Assembly: GCA_016710285.1 (NCBI GenBank)
Contig: JADJXR010000001.1
Coordinates: 3,474,501-3,538,500 of the forward strand
Direction of reading: 5' to 3'
From: Chlorobiota bacterium
GTDB taxonomy: Bacteria > Bacteroidota > Ignavibacteria > OLB7
Length of the DNA stretch: 64,000 bases
Shown here: positions 33,191 through 42,324 of the stretch, piece after piece
Layout of the letters: every line of letters starts with the position of its first letter
Position numbering within the stretch: the stretch's first letter is position 1
Program-made: the position numbers and the translations under genes
Notes under the pieces: generated by a model
Seen by the model: only the letters and a program-made list of their open reading frames with translations
What the model was told of the DNA's origin: nothing
Database searches by the model: none

Positions 33191-34017
33191 CGTAGGACGT
33201 GCATCGGTTTGTAGGCTTCTCCGCTGTTCGTCACCAGCCGCGCCCAATACACGCCAACCGAGACATCGTAGCCTGGGGTGAAAGTGATAAGATGGATCCC
33301 CGCCTTCACGAACCCCTGGTCAAGGGTGATATACTCCTCGCCAGTGTCGGTGTACAAAATCAGTTTCACCGGGGAATCTTTGTCAATCCGGTAGGCCCAT
33401 GTTGTTGGGGTGAAACGAAGCACCGGGTTCGGGTAGTTCTGCTCCAGCATGGCAAACCGGACGTACGGGCGTGGGGTGCCGATTGAGGTTGTGGTCAGCG
33501 TCCCCGTTGCCGCGCCAAGCTCGCCACCATTCAGCCGCAGGGTGCTGAAGGTGACAACGCAGACCGAGTCGTTCCCCGCCAACGCCTCCCCGGCCAGCCG
33601 GAAAATGGTGTCCCCGGCGATGCGTGGCGTTGCCGTGCCGGTGCGGATCGTCAGCGCGAAGGTGAAGGTGCTGTCGGTGAGCTTCGTCAGCCGGGTGGCA
33701 AGCGTTGTGTCGCCGGCGGGGACCGCAAACCGCTCGGGGAAAAACACCGTGGGATTGCTGAGTTGGAACGCCCCTTCAATCGTCAGCGTTGCCCCTGTGT
33801 CAACGCCGCTTTGCAGCCGCAGCGGAAGCTGGACCTCCTGGCCAACAAACCCGTGAGCATCCCCCGCCACAATCTGGGCCGTGGTTGGGGTGGCGGCAAA
33901 AAGAAGAAGCAGCACGCAAATGGAGATCGGGATGATGCTTCCCGCGCTCGGCGTTTCCCACCGCTGTTTGCGGTGGCGGGAAGTCTGCTTTGGAATGGTT
34001 GCTGTAAAAATTCTCAC
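33187..34017 (-). CDS. Secreted protein with T9SS-type C-terminal domain
   Basis: 276-residue secreted protein. The signal peptide is around residues 30-47 (ISICVLLLLFAATPTTAQ). A beta-sandwich-like body follows, similar to cohesin-type 'VGQEVQLPLRLQSG' domains. The C-terminal 75 residues resemble a type-A T9SS sorting domain (MLEQNYPNPVLRFTPTTWAY to GVYWARLV). It starts with GTG at 34017, which has a strong GGGAGGTGAGG ribosome-binding site, and an in-frame stop upstream excludes a longer start. It lies 6 bases after the VWA lipoprotein gene. Confidence 0.78.
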   Translation of the reverse strand: MRIFTATIPKQTSRHRKQRWETPSAGSIIPISICVLLLLFAATPTTAQIVAGDAHGFVGQEVQLPLRLQSGVDTGATLTIEGAFQLSNPTVFFPERFAVPAGDTTLATRLTKLTDSTFTFALTIRTGTATPRIAGDTIFRLAGEALAGNDSVCVVTFSTLRLNGGELGAATGTLTTTSIGTPRPYVRFAMLEQNYPNPVLRFTPTTWAYRIDKDSPVKLILYTDTGEEYITLDQGFVKAGIHLITFTPGYDVSVGVYWARLVTNSGEAYKPMHVLR

Positions 34018-34023
34018 GATGCC

Positions 34024-35526
34024 TCACCTCCCAATAATGACAAATTCCGTGCGGCGATTGCTGCGGCGGTGTTCGTCGGTGTCGTTCTCCACCAACGGTT
34101 TGGATTCGCCGAAGCCTTTTGCCACCAAGCGGTTCCGCCCAATCCCCATCTCCACCAATTCTTCCAGCACCGATTCGGCCCGTTTTTCCGAGAGGCGTTG
34201 GTTGTAGTCATCGCCGCCGCGGTCGTCGGTGTGGCCGCGAATTTCCATCACCAGCTTCGGGTTGCTCCGCATTGCCTCGGCCACCTGCCGCAGCAGCGGA
34301 AGCGACTCTGGCCGGATGGTTGCCTTGTCGTAGTCGAACTCGATGTTCACAAAAGCGATGGTTCCAACAGGGTCGAACGGGGTGAAGAGGGAACGGTCGT
34401 AGGTCCCGTAATCGCTGACGGTCAGGGATTGCAGTTCCGGGAAGCTGAGCCACGCCCGCGCCGTGTGCCGCGCATCGCACTGCGGCGGGCGGTAGGTGAT
34501 CCGGTAGTAGTTGTTCATGCTCCGGTAGATGTCGGCAAACACGTACGGGAATTCCTTGGTGCTGAACAGCCGGTAGAACCGCCCGCCGGTGTAGCCAGCA
34601 AGGTTCCGCATCGGCTCTTCCTCGGCCATGCCGTAGGCCACGGTGTAGATTGCCGTGTTGGTTTCCCGCGCAACGCGGTGGACCGATTCCAACGTGCTGT
34701 CGGAACTGTTGTCGCCGCCGTCGCTGAACAAGATCGCCACCCGTTTGTATCCCGCCGGAGCTTTCTTCAGCTCGTCAATGCCGCGCAAGGTGCCGTCGTA
34801 CATCGCCGTTCCCCCTTCGTATCCCCGCAGCCCGTCAATCTGGAACAGGCGTTTGTACAGGCTGCTGTCGGCGGTGAGCGGGACCTCCACTTTCATGGTA
34901 GAGGTGAATTTCACCACCGCCACCATATCCCCTTTCTTGATGACTTTCAGCAGCAGTGCGATAGCCTCCTGCAGTTTGCGTGCGCGGCTTTCCCCCATTG
35001 AAGGGGAGTGGTCCAGCACCAGCGCGATGGCGTACGGCTCGCGGCGGTCCTGGCGCACCTCGGTGACGTTGAAGCTGTCAATCGTGGTGGTGGTTCCGTT
35101 GCAGGAGTCCACCAGTTTCTTCCAGTAGTTGCGGTAGTTTCCTTGCCCGGCGAAGTAGGGGGGGGCAAGCCCCATCACAAACCGCCCGTTGGTGTCGAAG
35201 ACGAAAGCGCGAAGCTCAATCTCGTTCGGGTAGCGGTGGTCATCCACCGTGCGGATGTCCATCTGCAGCGGCAGCATCGTTGCGGAGTCGGCTTCGGAGC
35301 CAAGAACCGTCCCGGTGGAGATTCCCCCGGTCCCCACGGTGATCTTCCCCTTCCATGCCTCGATCACCTGACCAAACGGCATGGTGGAGGTCATGTAGAT
35401 TGGCTTGTAGTCAGCCGGCGGCAGCGTCTCCTCCACCATGCTTTCAATGTGGTGGGGGCATCCGCCAAACAGAAGCGTTAGGGGGATCAGGGCAAGCAGC
35501 AGTGTACGTTGTGCAAGTTCTCTCAT
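34024..35526 (-). CDS. Lipoprotein with VWA and OmpA domains
   Basis: 500-residue lipoprotein. Signal and lipobox: LTLLFGGC, Cys23. A von Willebrand A domain begins near residue 165, with MIDAS motif DHSPSMGES at D172 and a later SDGGDNSSD loop. Residues 394-500 form an OmpA/MotB peptidoglycan-binding domain (IEFDYDKATIRPESLPLL, IRGHTDDRGGDDYNQRLSEKRA). The ATG at 35526 places the lipobox correctly; the open frame extends 41 codons further. It is the first gene of a minus-strand trio. Such a protein could anchor to peptidoglycan and bind a partner through the metal site; the partner is unknown. Confidence 0.88.
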   Translation of the reverse strand: MRELAQRTLLLALIPLTLLFGGCPHHIESMVEETLPPADYKPIYMTSTMPFGQVIEAWKGKITVGTGGISTGTVLGSEADSATMLPLQMDIRTVDDHRYPNEIELRAFVFDTNGRFVMGLAPPYFAGQGNYRNYWKKLVDSCNGTTTTIDSFNVTEVRQDRREPYAIALVLDHSPSMGESRARKLQEAIALLLKVIKKGDMVAVVKFTSTMKVEVPLTADSSLYKRLFQIDGLRGYEGGTAMYDGTLRGIDELKKAPAGYKRVAILFSDGGDNSSDSTLESVHRVARETNTAIYTVAYGMAEEEPMRNLAGYTGGRFYRLFSTKEFPYVFADIYRSMNNYYRITYRPPQCDARHTARAWLSFPELQSLTVSDYGTYDRSLFTPFDPVGTIAFVNIEFDYDKATIRPESLPLLRQVAEAMRSNPKLVMEIRGHTDDRGGDDYNQRLSEKRAESVLEELVEMGIGRNRLVAKGFGESKPLVENDTDEHRRSNRRTEFVIIGR

Positions 35527-35773
35527 GCCAAAAAAATATCTGGTGCGGTTGCTGGTGTTCTTTCCGTGAAGATAGCGGTTGGAAGTGGCTTCCGCCGCAA
35601 GTGGCGGCGGCGGCCTGACGAAAGTTGCGGCTGAGAGTTGCAACGACAAGGGCGGTTTAACAATCCAGAAAAGGGCGATGGCCTTTCGCCAGCACCCCGT
35701 TGCTCCCTATCTTCGCGCCGCAACGGCTCTCTTTCTTTTGCTGCACCCTTCAATCTTTTCCCATCATGGTAGC

Positions 35774-38700
35774 ATGAATCCTTCACGCTTGCGTCCCCTT
35801 CTTCGGCATTGCCGCGCTGGCTGGCCGGTCCCCTTTCTGCTCACGCTTCTGATGCTCCCTTCGGTGGCTGGCGCGCAGGAACTCTCCTTCCAACAACTCT
35901 CCGCCGGGAAAACTCTCAGCGGGTTCGTGGCGCGCGCCGTCTATCTGGACGACGTGGACCGCCCGATGGGGGGGCGATTTGTTCACCAACGCACCGGTTT
36001 TACGCTGGACCTGCTGGCGATTCAATCGGCCCCGCAAGCCTTTATCTGGGTCAACAGCGTCCCAACAAGCGACATGGGCGAGCCGCACACGCAGGAGCAT
36101 CTTCTGCTTGGAAAAGGGAACAACGGCCGCCGCCACGCCAACTTGGAAGGGGTTTCGGCAGCAAGCGCGTCGGCATTTACCGAGCAGCTTCGGACCTGCT
36201 ACCATTTCCACACAGCGGCAGGGGTTGGGGTGTTCCATCAGCTTTTTGAAAGCCAGATGGACGCGCTGCTTCACCCCAACTACAGCGATGAAGAAATCCG
36301 CCGCGAGGTCCGCAACTTCGGCGTTGCCGTCAACCCCGCCGACGGGAAGCTCAGGTTGGAGGAGAAGGGGACCGTGTACAACGAGATGGTCAGCTCGTTC
36401 GAGCGTGGCTGGAGCCGGATGGGGCGTGCGGTTGACATTGCCATGTATGGCCCAAGCCACCCGCTGGCGTTTGTCAGCGGCGGGCTTCCGGCGGCGATTC
36501 GGGAGATGAAGCCGGAGGATATCCGCCGGTTTCATGCCGCCAACTACCAGTTGTGGAACATGGGGATGATTGCCTCGATTCCCACACCGTTCCAGCTTGA
36601 AGCAACCCTTGCACAGTTCGATTCTGCGCTGAATCGCCTGCAAGGTTCGGCCCCGACCAAGCCTGCCGCGCCGCTTTATCCGGTGCTTCCGCCGCCGCAA
36701 TCTTCCAACGAAGGTTCGGTGCATATCGCCAACTATCCATCAAACAATCCCGACGAACCCGGTCCAGTGATTTTCAGCTGGGGACCAACACGGAACCTTG
36801 ATCTCCGCTCCCGATTTCTTCTGGAGCTTTTCCTGGAGAACATCGCCGGCGATGCCACCACCAACCTCTACAAACTGATTGTTGACCCGCAAACCCGGAA
36901 GGTTGACATCGGCGCGAAAGGGGTGTTCGGTTGGGTCAGCAGCGATTTGGGAAACCCGGTGACGATTGGGCTAAGCGCGGTTGCGCCACGCCAGATGAAC
37001 CCGAAAATCTTGGCCCAGGTCCGCACGCTGATCGTGAAGGAGATGGAGCGGATCTGCACCCTTCCCGATTCCAGCCCCGAGCTGCTTGCCTTCAACGACC
37101 GTGTGAAAAACCGGATTGCCGGAATCCGCCGCTCGCTTCGCCAGTTTGTGAACCAGCCCCCGGGGTTCGGCTATCGCGGAAGCGGCTCCGGCTGGTTCTA
37201 TCACCTTCTGGACCTTGCGTGCGAAGATGGTTTCCAGAAATCGCTGACCCGAAAGGAGGAGCTTGCGTTCGTCGAAAAAATGCTGAGCGAAGGGACGAAC
37301 CTTTGGCGGAAGATGATGGGCCTGTGGCGGCTAACAAAAGCGAATCCGTACATCGGCGCAGCCAAGCCAAGCCCAGAGTTAGTGGCCCAAGAAGAAGCCG
37401 AACGCCGCAGCCGGATTGATGCCGAAGTTGCCAGCCTGATGGCCCGCTACGGCGTTGCCGACAAACAGGAAGCAATACGCCGCTACGGTGCGGAGTACGA
37501 CGCAACAACCGCCCAGCTTGATTCCGTTGCAAGCCTTGCCCCTTCCGCCAAATTGGTCTCCGCCCCGCCGATGACGCTGGATGACCAGATCAATTTCTCC
37601 ACCGAGAAAATCACCGTGAGTGCCGCCGACACCATCCCGCTGGTGGCCTCAACGTTCGAGAATTTAACCGGGGCAACCATGGGGCTTGCGCTGAACCTGC
37701 GCGGCGTTGGCCAGCAGGACCTTCTGTACCTCTCCATGCTTCCAACCCTGCTGACCAGCGTTGGAGTGATTGATGGAGGGAAGCCAATCACCCACCAGGA
37801 GATGAGCGAACGGCTACGGGCCGAGATCAGCGGGCTGCAGGCGTATATCAGCAGCAACTACCGAACGGGCCGTTGCGAGCTTGTGGTGCGCGGGTCGGGG
37901 GGCGACGTGCAGGAATCGCGCCAGGCCGCCAACTGGATGCGGCTTGCGCTTGGCTCCCCCGATTGGCGTGCGGAAAATCTTCCCCGCATCCGCGAAGTGG
38001 TGGACCAAACATTGTCCAACTTGCGTGCCACCATGCAGGGGGCCGAAGAAGGGTGGGTCTATGATCCCGCCATTGCTTGGATGAAGCAGAAGGACCACCT
38101 CTACATGGCCACCAACACCTTCCTGACCCAAGCCCACAACGTGCTGCGGCTGCGGTGGATGCTGATGGACCCGGGACCCGACGGGAGAACGGTGGCGGAG
38201 TATCTCACCTTCTTGGGGGTGGCTGGCGGAATGGGGCGGGGGAGCGTCTATCAGCTTCTGGCGGCGTTGGAAGGGGACACCGCCGCGCTGAACAGCATCA
38301 GCAAACGGAGCGATGACGTTGCCGATTTCCTGAAGGAGCGCGATGCCTTGAGCGAAGGGGGAAGGAAGATTGTTGCCGAAGCCGTGAAGGACCTGAAGCA
38401 GATGCTGAACGAAGTCCCCGACGCAACGCTTGCGGTGGATTGGCGATACCTGTGCGAGCGGATGCGCGATGACCTTCTGGTTCCGCCGGGCGAGGCACTG
38501 AAGCAGCTGAACAACGTTCGGGCCTCCATTGCCAGCCGCGCCAACGCGCGGATGTTCCTTACCAGCTCCACCGAAACGCGCAACGGATTGCGCCCGCAAC
38601 TGCGCCAGCTTGCCGAAGCGCTATCCGCTGGCGGCGGGGGAAGCCAGGCAGGGAAGCCAGCGGGGCAAGCGGCATCGGGGATGATTGCTGACCGCGTTGC

Positions 38701-39413
38701 CAGCCGCACGGAAGGGGCGCGCCCGGTGTTTGTTGGCTTGGTGAATCCGAACACGCAAGGGGGGGTATTTATCAACTTTGCGCCGGGGTCCACCTACGCC
38801 CAAACCGACCATGAGTCGTTGGTGAAATTCCTTGCCAGCAAAACGTACAGCGGGCATGGTTCCCACAGCATCTTTATGAAAACGTGGGGGGCGGGATTGG
38901 CCTACAGCAACGGGCTGCGGATTTCCGCCAACGATGGGCTTGTGGGATACTACGCCGAACGCTGCCCCGAGCTTCCGCAAACCTTGCAGTTTGTGATTGA
39001 TGAGCTGCGCCGCGGCCCCCGCAATCCCGCCTACGTTGATTACGCAATCGCGCAAGCCTTCATGGAGTTCCGTTCGGCCAGCAGCTACGAGTCGCGCGGG
39101 GAAGCAATCGCCAACGACCTTGCCGACGGGCTTCCTCCCAGCACCGTCCGTGCGTTCCGCCAGGCCATTCTGGACCTCCGTTCCAATCCCAACTTGGCCA
39201 GCGAGGTTTTCGATCAACTGCCGAAGGTCTATGGCCAGGTGGCTTCCAGGCTACAACGTCCGCGGGGCCGATGTCCCGGGGGGAATCTATTTCGCGATTG
39301 GTCCGGAGAAGCAGCTGAAACTGTACGAGGACTACCTGAAAAACGTGGAAGGAAAAGCCACCACCCTGGCCCGCCTGTACCCCCGCGATTTTTGGATGGT
39401 GACGGGGTGGTAA
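35774..39413 (+). CDS. M16-family zinc peptidase (PreP-like), frameshifted near the 3' end
   Basis: Large secreted inverzincin peptidase, related to presequence protease (M16C). The signal peptide ends at about residue 35 (LPSVAGAQ). The inverted zinc motif HTQEH is at residues 105-109 with the distal ligand E204 in TVYNEM. The rest has the duplicated M16 domains expected of a clamshell protease, about 1212 residues. The frame read from 35774 loses its family-like sequence after KVYGQV near 39240, while the next frame continues with LPGYNVRGADVPGGIYFAIG and ends RLYPRDFWMVTGW at 39413. Removing one G from GTGGCTT restores a single frame. As it stands, the sequence would read on to a stop at 39469 with an unrelated tail. 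Confidence 0.85.
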
Positions 39414-39517
39414 TCCGTTCCTGCGTGCTGAAGGATGTGGAGATGTATCCAACCATAGATTCGGCATAGATTCTTTCCCCAAGAATTGCGATTATGGTGG
39501 TGAGGAGAGTATCACGC

Positions 39518-40129
39518 ATGGCATTGATGAAGCCGTTCAAGTCCATTGTAGCAAGGGTGCGTAGCGAGACGAAGGTGCGCGGTTCCCGATTTATCGGGAC
39601 CGCCATTCCCGTTGCTGGCCGCGACGACATTGACCGCGAGCTTGCGGCAATCCGCAAGGAGTTTTGGGACGCGACCCACAACTGCTACGCTTGGCGGCTG
39701 GCTCCCGACGGCCTTCAATACCGTTTTTCCGACGATGGCGAGCCGGCCGGTTCCGCCGGAAAACCGATCCTGTTCGTGATGCAGCAGCGCGAGTTGGTGA
39801 ACACCCTTGTGGTTGTCACACGCTACTTCGGCGGGGTGAAGTTGGGGGTTGGCGGGCTTGTTCGCGCCTACGGCGATGCCACTGCCGAAGCCCTGAACGC
39901 CACCGAAATCATCACCACCTACCCAAGCGATCGCTTCCGCGTGTTCACCCCTTACGAGGACATGAAGGCAATACGCCCGCTGGTGGAACGCTACGCCCTG
40001 AAGTTCGAGGAAGAGTTTCTGGATGTGGTCAATTACACCATCAGCGTCCGTAGCGACCAGGCCGAGGAGTTCCAAGCCTTGGTCACCGAGTCGTCGCAAG
40101 GAAGGGCCGGAACGGTGAAGATTGAGTGA
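39518..40129 (+). CDS. YigZ/IMPACT family protein
   Basis: 203-residue protein of the YigZ/IMPACT (UPF0029) family. Conserved core: RGSRFIGTAIPV, THNCYAWRL, FSDDGEPAGSAGKPIL and VTRYFGGVKLGVGGLVRAYG, followed by a ferredoxin-like C-terminal domain. The molecular role in bacteria is unclear; eukaryotic IMPACT relates to translation control. The start is set at the ATG at 39518, preceded at suitable distance by GAGGAG; ATGs at 39494 and 39527 are in frame. It lies downstream of the M16 peptidase gene. Confidence 0.88.
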   Translation: MALMKPFKSIVARVRSETKVRGSRFIGTAIPVAGRDDIDRELAAIRKEFWDATHNCYAWRLAPDGLQYRFSDDGEPAGSAGKPILFVMQQRELVNTLVVVTRYFGGVKLGVGGLVRAYGDATAEALNATEIITTYPSDRFRVFTPYEDMKAIRPLVERYALKFEEEFLDVVNYTISVRSDQAEEFQALVTESSQGRAGTVKIE

Positions 40130-40254
40130 GGCGAATCGCCCCAACTTCTCTCTCTCTCTCCCGGTATCCATCACCGATTTCCCTCGCCTGCGATGTTGCA
40201 CCTTCGGATAACCAGCAACCCTTCCGTAACTCTCACAACCTGAGCAATCAATCC

Positions 40255-41988
40255 ATGCGCCTGTTGGGTCTTCTGCTTCTGCTTCTGCTGCCGGTTGCGG
40301 ACGCACGGGGGCAAGGGGGCGATAGCCTTGTAATTGTGGGCGCAACGTCCTATCCGGCGGAGCAACTACGCGGCAAGCTCACCACCACCACCAATCCCGA
40401 TTCGGCAGCAACGGAGCTGCGCCAATTCTATTTCCAGGAAGGATTTCTTGATGCCGATGTCCGGCGCGAGGGAACAACGCTGGTGGTCCAGGAAGGGGGG
40501 GCGTACCGGTTTGGAACGGTGACGGAGCTGGCCTTTCCCGACAGCGTGGTCCGTGCGCTTGCGGCAATCCCCCCGCTTGATTCGTTGGTGCTTCGGGGGC
40601 AGCGTTACCGCAGCGTTCTGCTGGAAGAATTTCTGCGCAGGCGGCTTGCAGAGTTTGCCGAGCAGGGGTATCCGCTTGCCGTTGCGGAACTCCATCCCAC
40701 CGTGCAGTCCGGAACCGCCACCATTAACCTTCAGCTTCAGGTTCGCACCGGCGATCAAGTAAGGATCAGCAAGATTGATGTTGTTGGATGTTCCGCCGAT
40801 GCGGCTGCGCTGGTGCGGGCGGCGGCGCGGGTCCAGCCGGACCAGCCGTTCACCCCTGCTGCGGCGCAATCGGTCCGCGAGCGGCTTACGCGGCTGCGCC
40901 TGTTTAGCGAAGTGGCCGAACCGCAACTGTTCCGCTACGACAGCGGTGGCGCGGGGAATCGCTACGGGCTGCTGGTGCGGGTTGCCCCGGGGAACGCCAA
41001 CAGCTTTGATGGGATCATCGGTTACCAGCCAGGGAGCGTGCCAGGGGAGAGCGGCGCGTTCACGGGGTATCTGAGCGTCACGTTGCGGGACCTGTTTGGG
41101 GCGGGGAGGCGGCTGACGGCGCGGGCGCAGTTCCCGGGGAAAGGGGCGCAAGAATTGGCGGTTGGATACTCCGAACTCTACATCTTCCGGCTGCCACTCA
41201 ACTTCCAATTTGAGTATCGCCAAACCCAGGAGGCGGCCACCGCAAGCCTTACCAGCTACGTCCAGCGGTTTTTCACTGCGGACCTTTCCTACGAGTTCGC
41301 CGATGCGTGGCGGTTTCGGGTTGGCGGGGATTACGAGGCCACCATTCCAACCCCCGACTCCACCGGGGATTGCTTCCGGCAACTGCTGAACAGCACGCTG
41401 CTTGGCTCCACCGTCGGGATTGAGTTCGACAACCGCTCGAACCCGTACAGCCCACGCTCAGGGGTTCGCTACAGCAGCAGCTACCAGTTCGCCGGCAGAA
41501 GCATCGCCAGCTCCGTTGCCTGTGCCGACTCCACGCTTGGGACCGACGCATCCCGCCAAAAAATAGAGATAGACCTTGAGGCCTACTGGCCAATAACCAG
41601 AACGATTGTGGCGGCGGCGGGGCTGCATGGCGGGCAAGTAACCGGCGGCATGGTGGACGAAAGCGACCTTTACTTCATGGGGGGGCAATCAACCGTGCGG
41701 GGATATTACGAACGCCAGTTCCGGGCGGCACAGCGCGCTTGGGGTGGGGTGGAGCTGCGGCTGTTGCTGTCGGAGTTTTCCTACGTTGGCGCGTTTGTGG
41801 ATGGCGGCTGGTATCAACGCCCCGCAACCCGCACCGGTGGCGTTGCCGCAAGCGATTGGCTGGCGGGCTACGGCGTGGCGGGCCAGATTGAAACCCCGCT
41901 TGGGCTTGCCCGCATCGGCTTCGCCCTTAGCCGCGACGACACCCCGGAAACGGGGAAGGTGTTTGTGGGATTGGTGAACCAATTCTAA
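40255..41988 (+). CDS. Omp85/BamA-superfamily outer-membrane protein
   Basis: 577-residue protein. A signal peptide (MRLLGLLLLLLLPVADARGQ) is followed by POTRA-like beta-alpha domains to about residue 250 (RISKIDVVG, RERLTRLRLFSEV). A C-terminal 16-stranded-type barrel of the D15/Omp85 family follows. The signature loop motif VRGY occurs in GGQSTVRGYYERQF, and the last strand ends in Phe. It is shorter than BamA, so it is more like TamA or a specialised Omp85 member than the essential BamA. The ATG at 40255 makes the signal peptide N-terminal. It is convergent with the clpB-like gene, with repeats between. Confidence 0.85.
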   Translation: MRLLGLLLLLLLPVADARGQGGDSLVIVGATSYPAEQLRGKLTTTTNPDSAATELRQFYFQEGFLDADVRREGTTLVVQEGGAYRFGTVTELAFPDSVVRALAAIPPLDSLVLRGQRYRSVLLEEFLRRRLAEFAEQGYPLAVAELHPTVQSGTATINLQLQVRTGDQVRISKIDVVGCSADAAALVRAAARVQPDQPFTPAAAQSVRERLTRLRLFSEVAEPQLFRYDSGGAGNRYGLLVRVAPGNANSFDGIIGYQPGSVPGESGAFTGYLSVTLRDLFGAGRRLTARAQFPGKGAQELAVGYSELYIFRLPLNFQFEYRQTQEAATASLTSYVQRFFTADLSYEFADAWRFRVGGDYEATIPTPDSTGDCFRQLLNSTLLGSTVGIEFDNRSNPYSPRSGVRYSSSYQFAGRSIASSVACADSTLGTDASRQKIEIDLEAYWPITRTIVAAAGLHGGQVTGGMVDESDLYFMGGQSTVRGYYERQFRAAQRAWGGVELRLLLSEFSYVGAFVDGGWYQRPATRTGGVAASDWLAGYGVAGQIETPLGLARIGFALSRDDTPETGKVFVGLVNQF

Positions 41989-41992
41989 TCAC

Positions 41993-42303
41993 CCCGATTT
42001 GACCTCAGCCGGGGTAGCCGAAGGTCTTTAGCCTTCGGTGTCATCTCCGATTTGATCTCAGCCGGGGTAGCCGAAGGTCTTTAGCCTTCGGCGTCGCTCT
42101 CTCCCGATCTGACACTGGGCAGGCTAAAGACCTGTTATCAATCCCGACGGATGTCGGGGCCGCTACCGCTTTGGTTCCATCCCCGATTTGATCTCAGCCG
42201 GGGTAGCCGAAGGTCTTTAGCCTTCGGCGTCGCTCTCTCCCGATCTGACACTGGGCAGGCTAAAGACCTGTTATCAATCCCGACGGATGTCGGGGCCGCT
42301 ACC
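41993..42303. repeat. Dispersed palindromic repeat cluster, locus 2
   Basis: Fills most of the 336-base gap between two convergent genes. It holds one partial unit (41993-42046) and two full units in inverse orientation to the other loci. Each full unit reads GGTAGCCGAAGG-CTTTAG-CCTTCGG, a spacer, AGGCTAAAGACCT, then a GC hairpin and CGCTACC. The two full units (42047-42167 and 42183-42303) are identical over 121 bases. The many hairpins could act as bidirectional terminators. Confidence 0.85.
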
Positions 42304-42324
42304 CCAACGGAGGTCGGGAATCCC

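Noticed and set aside
33763..35001. 412-codon plus-strand open frame opposite the VWA-OmpA lipoprotein
   Set aside because: Antisense shadow; its His/Val/Gln-rich composition is typical of reversed GC-rich coding sequence.
41993..42303. Repeat cluster considered as a CRISPR array
   Set aside because: Units are long, palindromic and of both complete and partial forms, spacing is irregular, the between-unit sequence is itself repeated, and no cas gene is near.
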